From the NCBI GenBank assembly GCA_031216915.1, contig CM062292.1, positions 4,398,457 to 4,462,456 on the forward strand: DNA of 64,000 nt. Reading direction: 5' to 3'. The notes below the pieces were generated by a model. It searched no databases and had not been told where the DNA came from. It worked only from the letters and a program-made list of their open reading frames with translations. Source of the DNA: Pictodentalium vernedei (Eukaryota; Mollusca; Scaphopoda; Dentaliida; Dentaliidae). The position numbers and the translations under genes were made by a program. Positions 9,476 to 21,582 of the stretch are shown here, one piece after another (within the stretch, counting starts at the first letter, position 1; the number at the start of each line of letters is the position of its first letter).

Positions 9476-9960
9476 ATTCTCAGAGCTGAAAGTGATACTG
9501 GGTGTGTTGAGGTTAGGTCGGGTCAGTATACAATGCTAAAATCTGTCAAAAGCATTCTGATGGGGTTATCCTAGGTTAGGTTTATACTAGCTAATATGCC
9601 AATCATAATATCAAATTCTGTCGAAAACACCTTAGTAAGGTTACTTTAGGTCAGACTATTGTCTAATTTCGTGTCTCGTGCTCCACTTCTATAGCAAGTG
9701 TGCAGAGTACTTTTTAGGTCAGTTGCACTGATGTTATGCAATGCAAATATACTAGGAATATGAATAAAATTACATAACTTGTGCTTGAAAACAGCGTTTA
9801 CTTATTAAAGTTTATACAACAGAGAATTATTACCAAGTAGGACTTGGCCACTCTGATTAATACATTAACACTTCGGGAACCAAGACTCCCAAGTGCAATC
9901 ATATGACTCTGACGCGCCCCACGGAGGTTAACCCGATGCGCTCCGTGGAGGGCATTTTGT
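9476..9960. other. Unassigned spacer
   Basis: AT-rich sequence between the LTR element and the truncated LINE. I see no coding frame with a recognisable domain. Near 9915-9952 a short inverted repeat (CACGGAG ... CTCCGTG) lies next to the LINE break point at 9961. Confidence 0.4.
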
Positions 9961-12459
9961 TACAATACCACTATTATGAATTGCATCAAGTGGTTTCAGG
10001 TATGATTTTCTTGCAGAACCATAAACCATGCAGCCATAATCTAATTTAGACCTGACAAGTGATCTATACAGATGGATCAATGTTGTTTGGTCAGCACCCC
10101 AATCAGTGCTACCAACTACCTTCAAGATGTTCAGTGCCCTTTTACATTTAACTTTTAGTTGTTTTATGTGAGAAGTGAAATTCAGTTTGTTGTCAAACAA
10201 CAAACCTAAGAATTTCACTTCCCTAACAACTTTAATAGGACTCCCATCAATTTTTAACTCCGGATCGAGGTGATGCTTCTGAAGCTTACAAAAACGAACG
10301 CAATTTGTTTTCATCTTTGAAAATTTAAAACCATTTTCTGTGGCCAATTTTTGAATTTTATTTAAGCACAGCTGAAGTTTGCGCTCTATACCATTCATAT
10401 TTTTGCTGCTATAGCAAATCAAAAAATCATCAACATACAATGACGAATCTACCATATTCTCAATTGCGTCGATGATGCTATTAATCTTAATTGAAAAAAG
10501 GGTAACAGAGAAAATACTACCCTGAGGAACCCCCAATTCCTGCTCGTGAGGATCTGATAACGTTGACCCTGCACGAACCTGAAATTGGCGGTCCTTTAAA
10601 AAGTTTTCAATAAAAAGGGGCATACGCCCTCTCAACCCCATGTTAAAAAGATCTTTAAAAATCCCATACGTCCGTGTTGTATCATATGCCTTCTCCAGAT
10701 CAAAGAAGATGGCGACCACATGTTCTTTTCTGGCAAATGCATTTCTAATAAACATTTCAAATCTGACCAAATGATCCACGGTACTTCTCTGGCCTCTGAA
10801 ACCACACTGCACATCCACAAGCAGATTGTTCGATTCCAGAAACCAGACAAGTCGGTCATTGATCATCCTCTCCATGGTTTTACACAGACAGCTGGTTAAG
10901 GCAATGGGCCTGTAATTGCTTGGGTTGCTGTGATCTTTATCAGGCTTAGGAATAGGAATTATTGTTGCTTTACGCCAGGATGATGGAAACTGGCCAGTCA
11001 CCCAAATGCCATTAAAAATTGATAATGAAAGTTGTAGTGATGTTTGTGGCAGATGCTTTAAAAGTTTGTAGTGAATTTCATCGGGACCAGTGGCAGTATC
11101 CTTTGCTCTATGCAAAGAGTTGCGTAACTCTTCCATAGAGAAAGGTTCATTGTAATCCTCCAGATTGTTGGAGGTAAATTTGATCTTTTGTTTTTCTTGC
11201 TGTTTTTTAATTTTGATAAATTCTGGATTACAATTTTCAGACGATGAATGTTTCGAAAATGTGGAAGCCAATGTGTTTGAAATTTCTTTTTTAGATGTAA
11301 GTAATGAGTTGTTATCTTCCAGGTGTTGTACAGTTGATTTTGTTTCGTTTCCTTTAATTTTTCTCATCATTTTCCAAATTTTGTTGATAGGAGTGTTTTG
11401 GTTAAGTTTGGAAACATACGTTTCCCAAGAAGTTTTCTTTTTTTGTTTTATAAGTCGTCTTGTTTTTGCCCGATTGATACCTAGTTTATCTAAACTATGT
11501 GTGGTTGGTGACTTGTTAAATTCCCGTTCAGTTTTCTTGCGCACCTTTATAGCCTGTTTACATTCATTATCAAACCATGGTTTAGTGAAACGTTTTGGAT
11601 TTGCCGAGGTCTTAGTGATGACTGTGTTTGCAATGTCAAGTAACTCGTTTGTAAAATGTTCTATCTGATCAGCACTATCCCAAAATTTCTCCAGTGTGAG
11701 GCGTTCAGAACAAAGTGACGAGAAAGTGTCCCAATCAGCCTTTTTAAATTTCCACTGGGACACCCTCTCATCGTCCGCTGGAACTACACTCTCCAACACA
11801 ATTGGAAAGTGGTCACTCCCGCACAAGTCTTCTTCTACCTTCCAAGAAAAATCGAGCAAGATAGAAGGGCAAGCAATTGTAAGATCAATTGATGTATACG
11901 AACCAGATGCGGGGTAAAGGTAAGTGTCTGAACCATCATTAAGCAAACACAAGTCGTATTTTAAAATAAATTCTTCCACGGTTTTACCCTTTACGTCTTC
12001 CTGACTGCAGGAATTACCCCAAATGCGACTATGTGCATTAAAATCACCCAACACAATGTATGGAGTTGGGAGTTGATGGACCAGCATCTCGAGATCATTC
12101 AGTTGTAGGGTTTTACTTGGTGAAACATAAATCGAACAAAGTGTAATTATTTTGTCTAGTGTTAGGCGTACCGCCACAGCCTGTAAATTTGTATTCAAAG
12201 GTACAGATCTGTGAATGATATCGTCTCTAACTAAAACAGATGTTCCACGGACGTGAAGGTCATTATCTGCCCAGGCATTATACGAAGTATAATGCTTAAA
12301 AGCTGAATGATCCTGCGAGTCAGGTTTCTTTAAAAGAGTTTCCTGCAGACAAAAAGCGGCAGGTTTATAACTTTGGCTTAGAAGACCCAGTTCATTAAAA
12401 TTAGCTCTAAAACCTCGGCAATTCCACTGTATTATATTATTGTTGTGTGATTTATCCAT
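9928..12459 (-). pseudogene. LINE ORF2 copy 1: endonuclease and reverse transcriptase, C-terminus missing
   Basis: The start at 12459 is chosen because copy 2 starts at the equivalent place and because the ATG overlaps the ORF1 stop by eight bases (ATGGATAA). Residues about 5-230 form an APE-type endonuclease (QWNCRGF, LQETLL, LGDFNAHSRIWG, GSDHFPIV). Residues about 440-740 form a reverse transcriptase (KPDKDHSNPSNYRPIALT, VAIFFDLEKAYD, LGVPQGSIFSVTLF, and YVDD as the catalytic box). The frame is open over the whole region, which makes it the best-preserved ORF2 here. The last 11 or so codons (9928-9960) are unrelated flanking sequence. RNase H and the terminal zinc finger seen in copy 2 are absent. 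Confidence 0.9.
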
Positions 12460-14187
12460 ATTTGGTTGGAGATTTATCTGGTGGACGAATGGGTGAAATT
12501 GTCCCAATAGCTTTCTTAGGCGATTTGTGTCTTGGGGACATATTCTGAGAGGTGTTCGGGCGTAAGGGCCAGAACATTTCATCGATGCACTCGCCGACTT
12601 CCATCGATTCAAGGCCCTCAAACCTATTACGTGTAACAGGGTCTTTAAGGGCCTTGGGGATTCTTCCTGACTGTTTCTGCGTTTCTGTATTCTTTTTGGC
12701 TTGATTCCTTCTCTGATTCTGACTCAGATTTTGATTGTGTGGCTTCCGTTTTGTTTGGGCTTTTTTTTGTTCTGATCTTGCTTCCTTTATTTTTTTTTTT
12801 TTCGTCTGGTTTTAGTTGTTCCTGTTCTTGTTTCGGATTTGGCGCTGATTTGTTTTCGATTGTTCTGTGAGTAGTTGATGGTGTTTGTGTGGATTATGGT
12901 TCTGTTTCGTTTGACTGTTCTATTGTAAAAGCTTCCACTAGAGATGGCAATGTGCCTTTGATCCATGTACAGTTAAAACTAGAAGTCCTGTCACGAATGG
13001 TGCGCTTATCTAGGCTTAATTGCGCGTTGGAATAGCGCGCAATTGCCATATCGAATGTCATCCAAAGCATGGCGGGTTCTCTTGGTTACTCATAGCAAAC
13101 ACATGCAATGTTTCTGCCAATGGACCTCCGGGTTACCCGGAGGTCCATTGGCTGAAACATTGCTTGTGCACAGGCCATATGGACAGAATTTGATAGCTTT
13201 ACTTGGGCCATAACGCGTACATTAACGCGCATATCAACGTGCTATTTGTGCGCATCTCACGACAGGACTTCTAGTTTTAACTGTATATTGAGTTTGGCAG
13301 CCTACTGCCACTGAAGGTAATTTCTGTGATAATTTTGCAGCATATGAAGGTGATGATGTACTCATACCAGGCATTGATGATACAATATCTCTGGCCTCCT
13401 TAAAACTAATTTGCTTTTCGCATTTTATTTTCTGTATAGTCTTTTCTTTTTTCCAGACAGGGCAATCTTTGGATGATGACATATGATTGCCCTGACAGTT
13501 TACACATTTAATGGAATTGGTGCATGGCTCTTGGTGTTGTTGACCGCATTTGTAACATGTCGTTTGATCCCTGCAGTTGTTTTGCCCGTGGCCATATTTC
13601 TGGCATCTGAAACATCGAAGTGGATTTGGAATATACAAATCCACTTTGATGTTCATATAGCCAACTTTGATTGATTTTGGTGGCTGAGAAGAATTAAAAG
13701 ATAAAATATATGTATTTGTTTTTATAACTGAACCCCCTTTCTTAATTTCTATATTTTCAACTGCAGTTACACCTTGTGATTCCAGATCTTTCTGTATTTC
13801 GAGTACATCCATTCCTGCCAATTCTCTTGTTCTAATTACTCCTCTCCTGCTGTTTAATGAGGTATGTGGAAACACATTCACCTCCATATCTGCTAATTTG
13901 TCAATTTTCATTAAGTTTTTTGCCTGGACTTCCTTACTACACTCTATTAATATTGCTCCACTTCTTAGTTTTTTAACATGCTTCACACTGCCAGCAATTC
14001 CCTTAACAGCTTTTTCTAAGGCAAAGGGGTTAATGTCACTTGCCTTCTTACCTTCTACTGCTGCATATATAATTATAAATTTTGGCCACTTAGGCAATGT
14101 AGGTGAATCATTTGTGTCTGAATCAGAATCAAAGATATCAGAAAGCGAGTCTCGCCCTCGTTTAATTTTTTTTGTGTTTGAATCCAT
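12452..14187 (-). pseudogene. LINE ORF1 copy 1, split by a MITE
   Basis: The open part at 13234-14187 has an acidic Ser/Asp N-terminus, an RNA-binding-like central region and three CCHC knuckles (CFRCQKYGHGQNNC, CYKCGQQHQEPC, CVNCQGNHMSSSKDC), the standard ORF1 of I-group LINEs. From 13283 the reading frame enters an inserted MITE and its last 17 codons are MITE-derived. ORF1 sequence resumes at 12967 and ends in a Pro/Ser-rich tail at the TAA 12452-12454, which is embedded in the ORF2 start. Between 12640 and 12830 there are T-rich runs with likely frameshifts. ORF1 coats LINE RNA and delivers it to the nucleus. Confidence 0.85.
12970..13283. mobile_element. MITE family M1, copy 1 (314 bp, TA target duplication)
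   Basis: Terminal inverted repeats of about 24 bases: CAGTTAAAACTAGAAGTCCT at the left and its complement at the right (ending at 13283), flanked by TA on both sides. The centre is a perfect hairpin around CCTCCGGGTTACCCGGAGG (near 13124-13160). No coding capacity. TA duplication and CAGT termini suggest mobilisation by a Tc1/mariner-type transposase, which is inference. It interrupts LINE ORF1, so it is younger than that LINE insertion. A second copy lies at 22699-23014 in the opposite orientation. Confidence 0.9.
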
Positions 14188-14994
14188 GGTTTGATGTTTA
14201 GTTTTTCATTTGCCCCGGCTCCCACCCACCGGGGAGTCAAACAAGGGGTTGAGTTACTGCCAAGCAGTGAACCCACCAGGCTGCCAGTATTCCCACATAC
14301 TTATACTAAGGCAATATACTCAGTCAGTGTTGATGCTGAAGCATACCACTGACTGATTGACCCGTGTGTGGAAGTGCCATGTCTTCAGAAGGCGATCATC
14401 CAACCAATCACTTTACAAAGCATTAAAATAATAGTTGGCACGTAGAACTGAAACAGACAGTGCAGCAAAATTTAATAGTTGTTAAAAATAGAATGTTTAA
14501 AAACAGTATACAATGGCAATTATGGTATGTTGTAATTAAAAGAAATGACTGATTGAATGACCACCAAATGCTCTCCGACGTGACACCCAGTACTTTTTGG
14601 GGTGCGGCTCCCGATTGGCCAGAACGGGCCATCCAACCATCCTTCTACTCCCGAAATTGGGGCCAAAGCAGTGTGTTGGACATTATCTCCGAAATGGAGA
14701 CCAGGGCTCCATCCCGGAGATTGCCCGAACCTGGGCCACTAGTCCTCAATTGCCAGGATTCCTTCTTCCGGGGCCTTCGGAATGCACTTCACGGGAGAAC
14801 AAGGTGCCTGCCAGATGGTATTAGCAGGGTTGACCATTTTGGTCGTGGGCTGCGTATTTTAATATTTCGCAGCAAACCAGCTCAGTTGAGCAAACCTGCC
14901 AATTAGAAATTAGCAAACCTGTCCAACTGAGCAGGCCGTCCTCTATCCGCCACCTGAGGACCAGCCTAGTAGGGGATGGTCAAACCCCCCTAGG
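14188..14994 (-). other. 5' untranslated region of LINE copy 1
   Basis: Conserved in the same position in copy 2 (21583-22373) and copy 3 (55388-56236), including a GC-rich block just upstream of ORF1 in copies 1 and 2 and a block of CCCGAATCGG-like sequence further out. Conservation across three copies suggests an internal promoter, as I-group LINEs carry one in their 5' region. Short frames in it are not conserved and are not called. Confidence 0.65.
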
Positions 14995-16374
14995 CCTGTT
15001 CCCAATTGCCGTAGATAAAAAGCAGCGTTCGGCGCACACATCTCTAACACCTGCAGTGTTGAGAGGCTCCGTGTCGAGACAAAATACTTTCAGGTAGAAA
15101 ACCTATAGCTCCATCATTTTCAGAATGTGAAAAAATTAAAAACGTGAATCACAATATAAAAGTTTAAAAACTATGAAAGACTGTCACCAAGGAAGGGACT
15201 GGAGACGACCACAAATGCAATACAAAACGTTACAACCGAGTAGTAATGTGCCCTATTAGCTTGATTGAAAGTCAGGGTGTCTAATACTGTCACTCTGCGT
15301 ACGTCTCCTGGCTATCGTAAAAGCGGTGCTTGAGTCTTCTCCCACACTGCTAGCCCGATTCCAGTAGAAGTTCACAGGAAAGAAACCTTTGGGAGAAGCA
15401 AATCATTTTTCTTAAACTCGATGCTCACCCTTTGTGGGGAGGGGGGGGGGGTGCCGATTGTCCTAAATTTAACAAAAAACTTCTCGCGATCCATTGAATT
15501 GTATAATTTTGTATTTCGGATTCGGCTTTCTTTGTTTAAGTGATGTTTGAGGAACAATATTTTCACTTCTTCTGGGTGGGAAAGATTTTTTCCCTTCCCG
15601 AAATTTCTATTTGCAGAACCACTGAGCTGATTTAAACCAAATTTGATATGTGGTATTATTGGGTCATAAAAAACTTGAGTCATGAAATTTTTCAAATGCT
15701 CATTGTTCCTAGAACCACACAGAACAGGGTATTATTGTTTAGTAGGGAGCATCCTTTGTCGCAGTAGAATTAAGTGGAAAAACAATATGGAACCGGTTGT
15801 GTCATACGGAACTTATGGTGAGTTGAAAAACTGTCGACACGGCATGTTCTCAAAAATTAAAAAAGTATTCTTCTTTAGAACAGTTGGTCAGAATCCCTTT
15901 ATATTTGATATACAACATCCACAAGAAATACTATTCTAGTTTGCTAAAATCAAGTCCTTGTGTTCATATTTTGGTTCTCTATGATTCCTTAATTGTTACT
16001 CATTGTAATATGAGAACAAGTCTTCAAACATCTTCTTCATCTAATTCCCCAGTCAAAAGTTTTTGATATTTGTTGTAGAACATCCTCATGAGGAGGAGAG
16101 GGTGAATAGCCCGAATCTTTAACTTAGCTAAATATGACCATATTCTTCTTCAGATCCACCAGTCAGAACCGTTTGATATTTAGTATTGGGGTTCAGGTCA
16201 AATCAGGTCATTTGTTCATCTGGGGCTCCTCGTGGAAATTCGAATTTTAACATGTGCAAAATGTGGAATATTCGGTAAAATATTCTTCCTATCCGCCTGT
16301 CTGAATATAGCTCATATGCAGCATTCTTTAAAATTTGTTTAAATGAAGTACATGAAATCATATTAGGGCTCCCC
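14995..16374. other. Unassigned sequence between two LINE copies
   Basis: AT-rich, with a G12 run near 15438-15449. From about 15640 to 16380 phrases recur loosely (TTTGATATTTGTTGTAGAACATCC near 16065, TTTGATATTTAGTATTGGGG near 16168, here shortened), which suggests an old degenerate tandem repeat of roughly 100-150 bases. No gene seen. Confidence 0.4.
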
Positions 16375-16386
16375 ACGGGAGCCTTA
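16375..16386 (+). repeat. Target-site duplication of LINE copy 2 (left)
   Basis: ACGGGAGCCTTA here is repeated exactly at 22374-22385, on the other side of the LINE. A 12-bp direct repeat at both ends shows copy 2 inserted by target-primed reverse transcription and is full length. Confidence 0.85.
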
Positions 16387-16633
16387 TTTATTTATTGGTG
16401 CTTAACGCCACATCAGCAGCCAAGGCTATATCGTGGTGATAAAAGTATGTAATTATAAAAAAGACCATTATCCACCATGAAATAATTAAAAACAGAGTCG
16501 ATGAAATATGAAATGTGAGGAATCAAACTAAGGAGTGCGAAACGCAATGTCAGTGTTGTACAAACAATGCTGTGTAAATCAATCTGTGATATAGATATGG
16601 AAAGACTTGAATTTTAAAAGAATAAAAACAATT

Positions 16634-19600
16634 TTAAAATTTATTAAAAAGGTTGATTACGTTCAAAAATGAGATAACTTTACGCGGGCTTGTGTAATAA
16701 AATAAATCTCTTAGAGTTCCGACTGTGAAATATTGCCCTCTAACATGATTAAAATCTGTACAATGTAAAAGAATGTGTTCCACTGACAACACTTGCTGAC
16801 AAGGAACACACTCTGGTCGCATATTACCCTCTAACAAAAAGAAATGTGTAAGTCGTGTGTGACCAATATGACATCGTGTCAGAATAACATGATCTTTTCT
16901 ATAAAGGTTACTAGATGGGTAGTGATCAGAAATAGTTGGTCGGAAGCGATGGAGCTTGTTATTTGTCGCCCCATCCCATTCCGCCTGCCACATACATCTG
17001 ATGTAGTTACTAATATGTGGTTTGAAATCACTGAAAGGGATGTTAAAATCAGCGAGAGGCTTTGTTAAAGCCTGTTTTGCTGCACTGATTGCTTTGGTGT
17101 TACCAGCGATACCTACATGTCCGGGTAACCAGCAAAATACGATATCATATTGGTCAGACATGAGAGTTGTTAACTTCTCACGAAGTTCCAGAACAAGAGG
17201 GTTCTTCAACTTGGGGCTGAGTAAAGCAAGTAAAGAGGAAAGAGAGTCGGAGAAGATGATCGACTTTCTTTCCTGTGCATTCTCGATGTGCTCAAGTGCG
17301 AGTTGAATAGCTTTAACTTCAGCTGTGAAAATAGAACTCTGATTCGGTATTCTGATTGAGGTGATATGATCACCAGTAACAGCAGCTGATGATACTTTGC
17401 CACCATCTTTAGATCCATTTGTATAGATCCTTGTATATGCACTATACCTGGACTTTATTTCAGCATATTTGTGTTTAAACTGCAAGGAATTTGTATCGGA
17501 TTTTTTGGTAGAAGCAAGGTCCAAAATAATTGAAGGTTTTTTTAAGATGCCAAGGAGGAATATGTGATTTACGGTTTTCTTTTATAGAATCAGAATCAGT
17601 TTTGGCAGACTCCATGTGGGGTTTGATTCTATTTCCCAATGGAGGAATATGTTTCTGGCGGCGGTTAAAACATTCAACATTTTGAGGGTCTGAAACAAAA
17701 TTGTAAGCAGAATTTGAAGGATTGGCCAAAAGTTTAGACACATACTGGAAAGATAATTTAATTCTACGCTTCGCAAGAGAAGGCTCCTCTGCTTCAACAA
17801 GCATCGAGTCTATTGGGGATGTTCGAACAGCCCCTAGACTAATTCCAATACCACTATTATGAATTGCATCGAGTGGTTTGAGATATGATTTCCTTGCAGA
17901 ACCGTAAACTATACAACCGTAATCTAACTTTGATCGAACAAGTGATCTATACAGATGGAGCAAAGTTTTTTGGTCAGCACCCCAATCAGTGCAACCAACG
18001 ACATTCAGTTGGTTCAGTGCTCTCTTACATTTAACTTTTAGTTGTTTTATGTGGGAAGTGAAATTCAGTTTGTTGTCAAACAACAAACCTAAGAATTTCA
18101 CTTCCTTAATAACTTTAATAGGACTACCATTAATTTTCAACTCCGGATTGAGGTGATGTTTCCGAAGTTTGCAAAAATGAAAACAATTCGATTTTTTGTC
18201 TTTAACAATTTAAAACCATTTTCTGTGGCCCATTTTTGAATCCTATTTAAACACAGCTGAAGTTTGCGCTCTATAGCATTCATCTTTTTGCTGCTATAGC
18301 AGATCAAAAAGTCATCGACATACAATAACGGATCTACCATATTCTCAATTGCGTCGATGATACTATTAATTTTAATTGAAAAGAGGGTAACAGATAAAAT
18401 ACTACCCTGAGGGACCACCAATTCCTGCTCGTGAGGATCAGATAACGTTGACCCAACACGAACCTGAAACTGGCGGTCCTTTAAAAAGTTTTCAATAAAA
18501 AGAGGCATACGCCCTCTCAACCCCATGTTAAAAAAGATCTTTTAAAATCCCATACGTCCACGTTGTGTCATATGCCTTTTCCAGGTCAAAGAAGATGGCG
18601 ACCACATGTTCTTTTCTGGCGAAGGCATTTCGTATAAACGTTTCTAGTCTAACCAAATGATCCGCAGTACTTCTCTGGTTTCTGAAACCACACTGAACAT
18701 TCGCAAGTAGATTCTTCGATTCCAGAAACCAGACAAGTCGATCATTGATCATCCTTTCCATGGTTTTACACAGACAACTTGTTAAAGCGACAGGCCTATA
18801 ATTACTTGGGTTGCTGTGATCTTTATCAGGCTTTGGAATAGGAATTACTGTAGCATTATGCCAAGAAGGTGGAAACTGGCCAGTCACCCATATGTCATTG
18901 AAAACTGACAGTAAAAGTTCAAGTGATGATTGTGGCAGATGCTTTAAAATTTTGTAATGTATTTCATCGGGTCCGGTGGCAGTATCCTTTGCTCTATGCA
19001 AAGAGTTATTTAACTCTTCCATAGAGAAAAGTTCGTTATAATCTTCTAAATTGTTGGAGGTAAATTTTGAGCTTTTGTTTTTCTTGCTGTTTTTTTAATT
19101 TTGAGAAATTCTGGATTACAGTTTTCAGACGACGAATGTTTCGAAAATGTGGAGGCCAATTTGTTTGAAGTTTCTTTTTTTGATGTGATAAGCATGTTGT
19201 TGTCTTTTAGATGTTGTACAGTTGATTTGGTTTCTTTGCCTTTAATTTTTTTAATCATTTTCCAAATTTTGTTGATGGGGATGTTTTGGTTCAGCTTTGA
19301 AACATAATTTTCCCAGGAAGATTTCTTTTTTTGTTTTATTAGTCGACTTGTGTTTGACCCATTTATACGTAATTTATCTAAATTATTTGTGGATGGTGAT
19401 TTGTTGAATTCCCGTTCAGTTTTCTTGCGATCCTTTATAGCCTGTTTACATTCGTTATCAAACCATGGTTTGGTGAAACGTTTTGGATTTGTCGAGGTTT
19501 TAGGAATGACTTGGCTTGCAATGTCAAGTAACTCTGTTGTAAAATGTTCAATCTGGTCAGCACTTTCTCTAAATTTCTCCAGTGTGAGGCGTTCAGAACA

Positions 19601-20350
19601 GAGCAAGATGAAGGTCCCCCAGTCAGCCTTTTTAAAGCTCCACTGGGGCACCCTCCTATCGTCTGCCGGAACTACACTCTCCAACACAACCGGAAAGTAG
19701 TCACTCCCGCACAAGTCGCCTTCCACCTTCCAAGAATAATCGAGAAAGAGGGAAGGGCATGCAATTGAAAGATCAATTGAAGTGTAAGAACCAGATGCGG
19801 GGTGCAGATAAGTGTCTGACCCATCATTAAACAAGCACAAGTCAAATTGTGTAATGAACTCTTCCACAGTTTTCCCTTTCACATCTTCTTGACTGCAGGA
19901 ATTACCCCAAAGAGGGTTATGAGCGTTAAAATCACCCAACAAAATGTATGGGGTTGAGAGCTGTTGGACCAGAAGCTCAAGATCATTCAGATGTAGTGCT
20001 TTATTTGGTGACACGTAAATGGAACAAATTGTGAATGTTTTGTCTAAAGTTAGGCGTACCGCCACAGGCTGTAAATTTGTATTCAAAGGTACAGATCTGT
20101 GAATGATATCGTCTCTAACCAAAACCGATGCTCCACGAATGTGAAGGTCAGTATCATCTGCCCATGCATTATACGAAGTATAATGCTTAAAAGCTGAATG
20201 ATCGTGAGCCTCAGGTTTCTTTAAAAGAGTTTCCTGCAGGCAAAAAGCAACAGGTTTATATTTTTGGCTGAGAAGACCCAGTTCATTAAAATTTGCTCTA
20301 AAACCTCGACAATTCCACTGTATTATGTTATTTTTGTTTGTATCAGCCAT
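16634..20350 (-). pseudogene. LINE ORF2 copy 2: endonuclease-RT-RNase H-zinc finger, broken
   Basis: Pieces in order: endonuclease 19046-20350 (LGDFNAHNPLWG; the catalytic GSDHFP is GSDYFP here), RT 18137-19022 (YVDD box), connection 17475-18140, RNase H and C-terminal CCHC-like finger 16634-17524 (CVPCQQVLSVEHILLHC). At least four frame breaks separate them, near 19030, 18527, 18140 and 17500. Two RNase H catalytic positions are changed relative to the fragment at 57391-57900: YTNGSK instead of YADGSK, and NTKAISAAK instead of NTKADSAAK. The ATG overlaps the ORF1 stop by eight bases (ATGGCTGA), as in copy 1, implying coupled reinitiation. Confidence 0.88.
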
Positions 20351-21582
20351 ATTTCAATGGAGATTTAGAGGGTGGACGTATGGGCGAAATGACCCCTGTA
20401 GTTTTCTTCGGTGAATTTTTCCTCGGGGATCTATTCTGTGAAGAAATCGGACGTAATTGTTCGAATGTTTCATCGATACAATCACCTACCTCCATATCCT
20501 CAAGACCTTCAAACCTGTTGCGAACAACAGGGTTTTGAAGAACCTTAGGTAATCTGTCCGATAATTGTTTTTGTTTCATTTTTTTCTTTTTTCTTTTCCT
20601 CTTTTTCTATTTTTTTAATTTGACTCTGACTCAGATTGTGCTGTTGTGATATTTGTTCTAGTTTAGACTTTGTTTGGTTTCTGTTCTGAATAAGTGTTAT
20701 GTTCTTTAGTTTGTACAGGTTTGGGCGTATCCTTTTTTGTTCTTTTTTTCTGTTCTAATTTTGTTAAATCTTTGGTTCCCCCCTGTGTTTGTCCTGCTTT
20801 TAATTTCTCTGTTGTTTCTGTTGTGGAATTTGTTTGTGTTGACTGTATCTCTGTTTGTTCTATGCACATGATTGCCCTGGCAGTTACAACACTTGATGGT
20901 ATTTATGCAAGGGCCCGGATGTTCTTCGCCACATTTAAAACAGATATTTCTTCCTCTACAATTATTTTGTCCGTGACCATATTTCTGACATTTGAAACAT
21001 CGAAGTGGATTTGGAATGAATAAATCCACTCTGATGTTCGTGTATCCTACTTTCAATTATTTTGGTGGCTGAGAGAAGTTAAATGTCAGTATGTAAGTAT
21101 TTGTTTGTATAGGCTTTCCTTCTTTTTTAATCTCAATCCTTTTAACGTTAGTAACCCCCTGTGATTCTAGTTCTTTTTTAATTTCCAATACATCAATGCC
21201 TGACGGTTCCTTAGTACGTACAACACCTTTGCAGCTGTTTAATGTTTTATGGGCAAAGGTATTGACCTCAATATCAACGAGTTTATCTATCTTGAGTAAA
21301 TTCAAATCCTGCATTTCCCGTTTACATTCAATTAGAATTGCCCCTGATCTTAACTTCGTAACATTTTTAACATCACCAGCTATTTCTTTTATGGCTTTTT
21401 CTAAAGCAAATGGATTGATATCAGATGCTTTTTTAAAATCATCGTTAGCATATATAAGGATAAATTTTGGCCAGCTTTTCAGAACGGTTTGTTCTTTGTC
21501 TTGATCTGAGTCGGAGTCATTGTCTGAAAATTGAAATTCGTACCCTCGTTTTTTTTTTTTTTTTTTGTGGTATTTTAGCCAT
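20343..21582 (-). pseudogene. LINE ORF1 copy 2, broken
   Basis: ORF1 homologous to copy 1. The likely ATG at 21582 is followed by a run of about 18-20 A on the coding strand (21550-21566), where the frame slips. A TAA at 21057-21059 replaces the serine codon seen in copy 1. Two CCHC knuckles remain (CFKCQKYGHGQNNC, CFKCGEEHPGPC) and the third is cut short near 20870, where sequence corresponding to about 100 codons is missing. The Pro/Ser-rich tail ends at the TGA overlapping ORF2. Confidence 0.82.

Larger units (their letters stand above)
9961..14994 (-). mobile_element. I/Nimb-like LINE copy 1, 3'-truncated, with MITE insertion
   Basis: The 5' end (right side) matches copy 2 at 22373 and copy 3 at 56236, each ending in the same CTAGGGG/CTAAGGGG-like start, so the 5' end is intact. 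ORF1 and ORF2 follow. At 9961 similarity to copy 2 stops abruptly inside ORF2, before the RNase H domain, so about 1.5 kb of 3' sequence is missing. Loss of the 3' end cannot come from ordinary target-primed reverse transcription and points to a later deletion or rearrangement. A 314-bp MITE sits in ORF1. Confidence 0.85.

Noticed and set aside
9057-9476. 139-codon minus-strand protein
   Set aside because: It lies within the proposed LTR and has no motif; more likely chance.
15372-15695. 107-codon minus-strand protein
   Set aside because: Low-complexity, no homology recognised, contains a G12/C12 run; no support.
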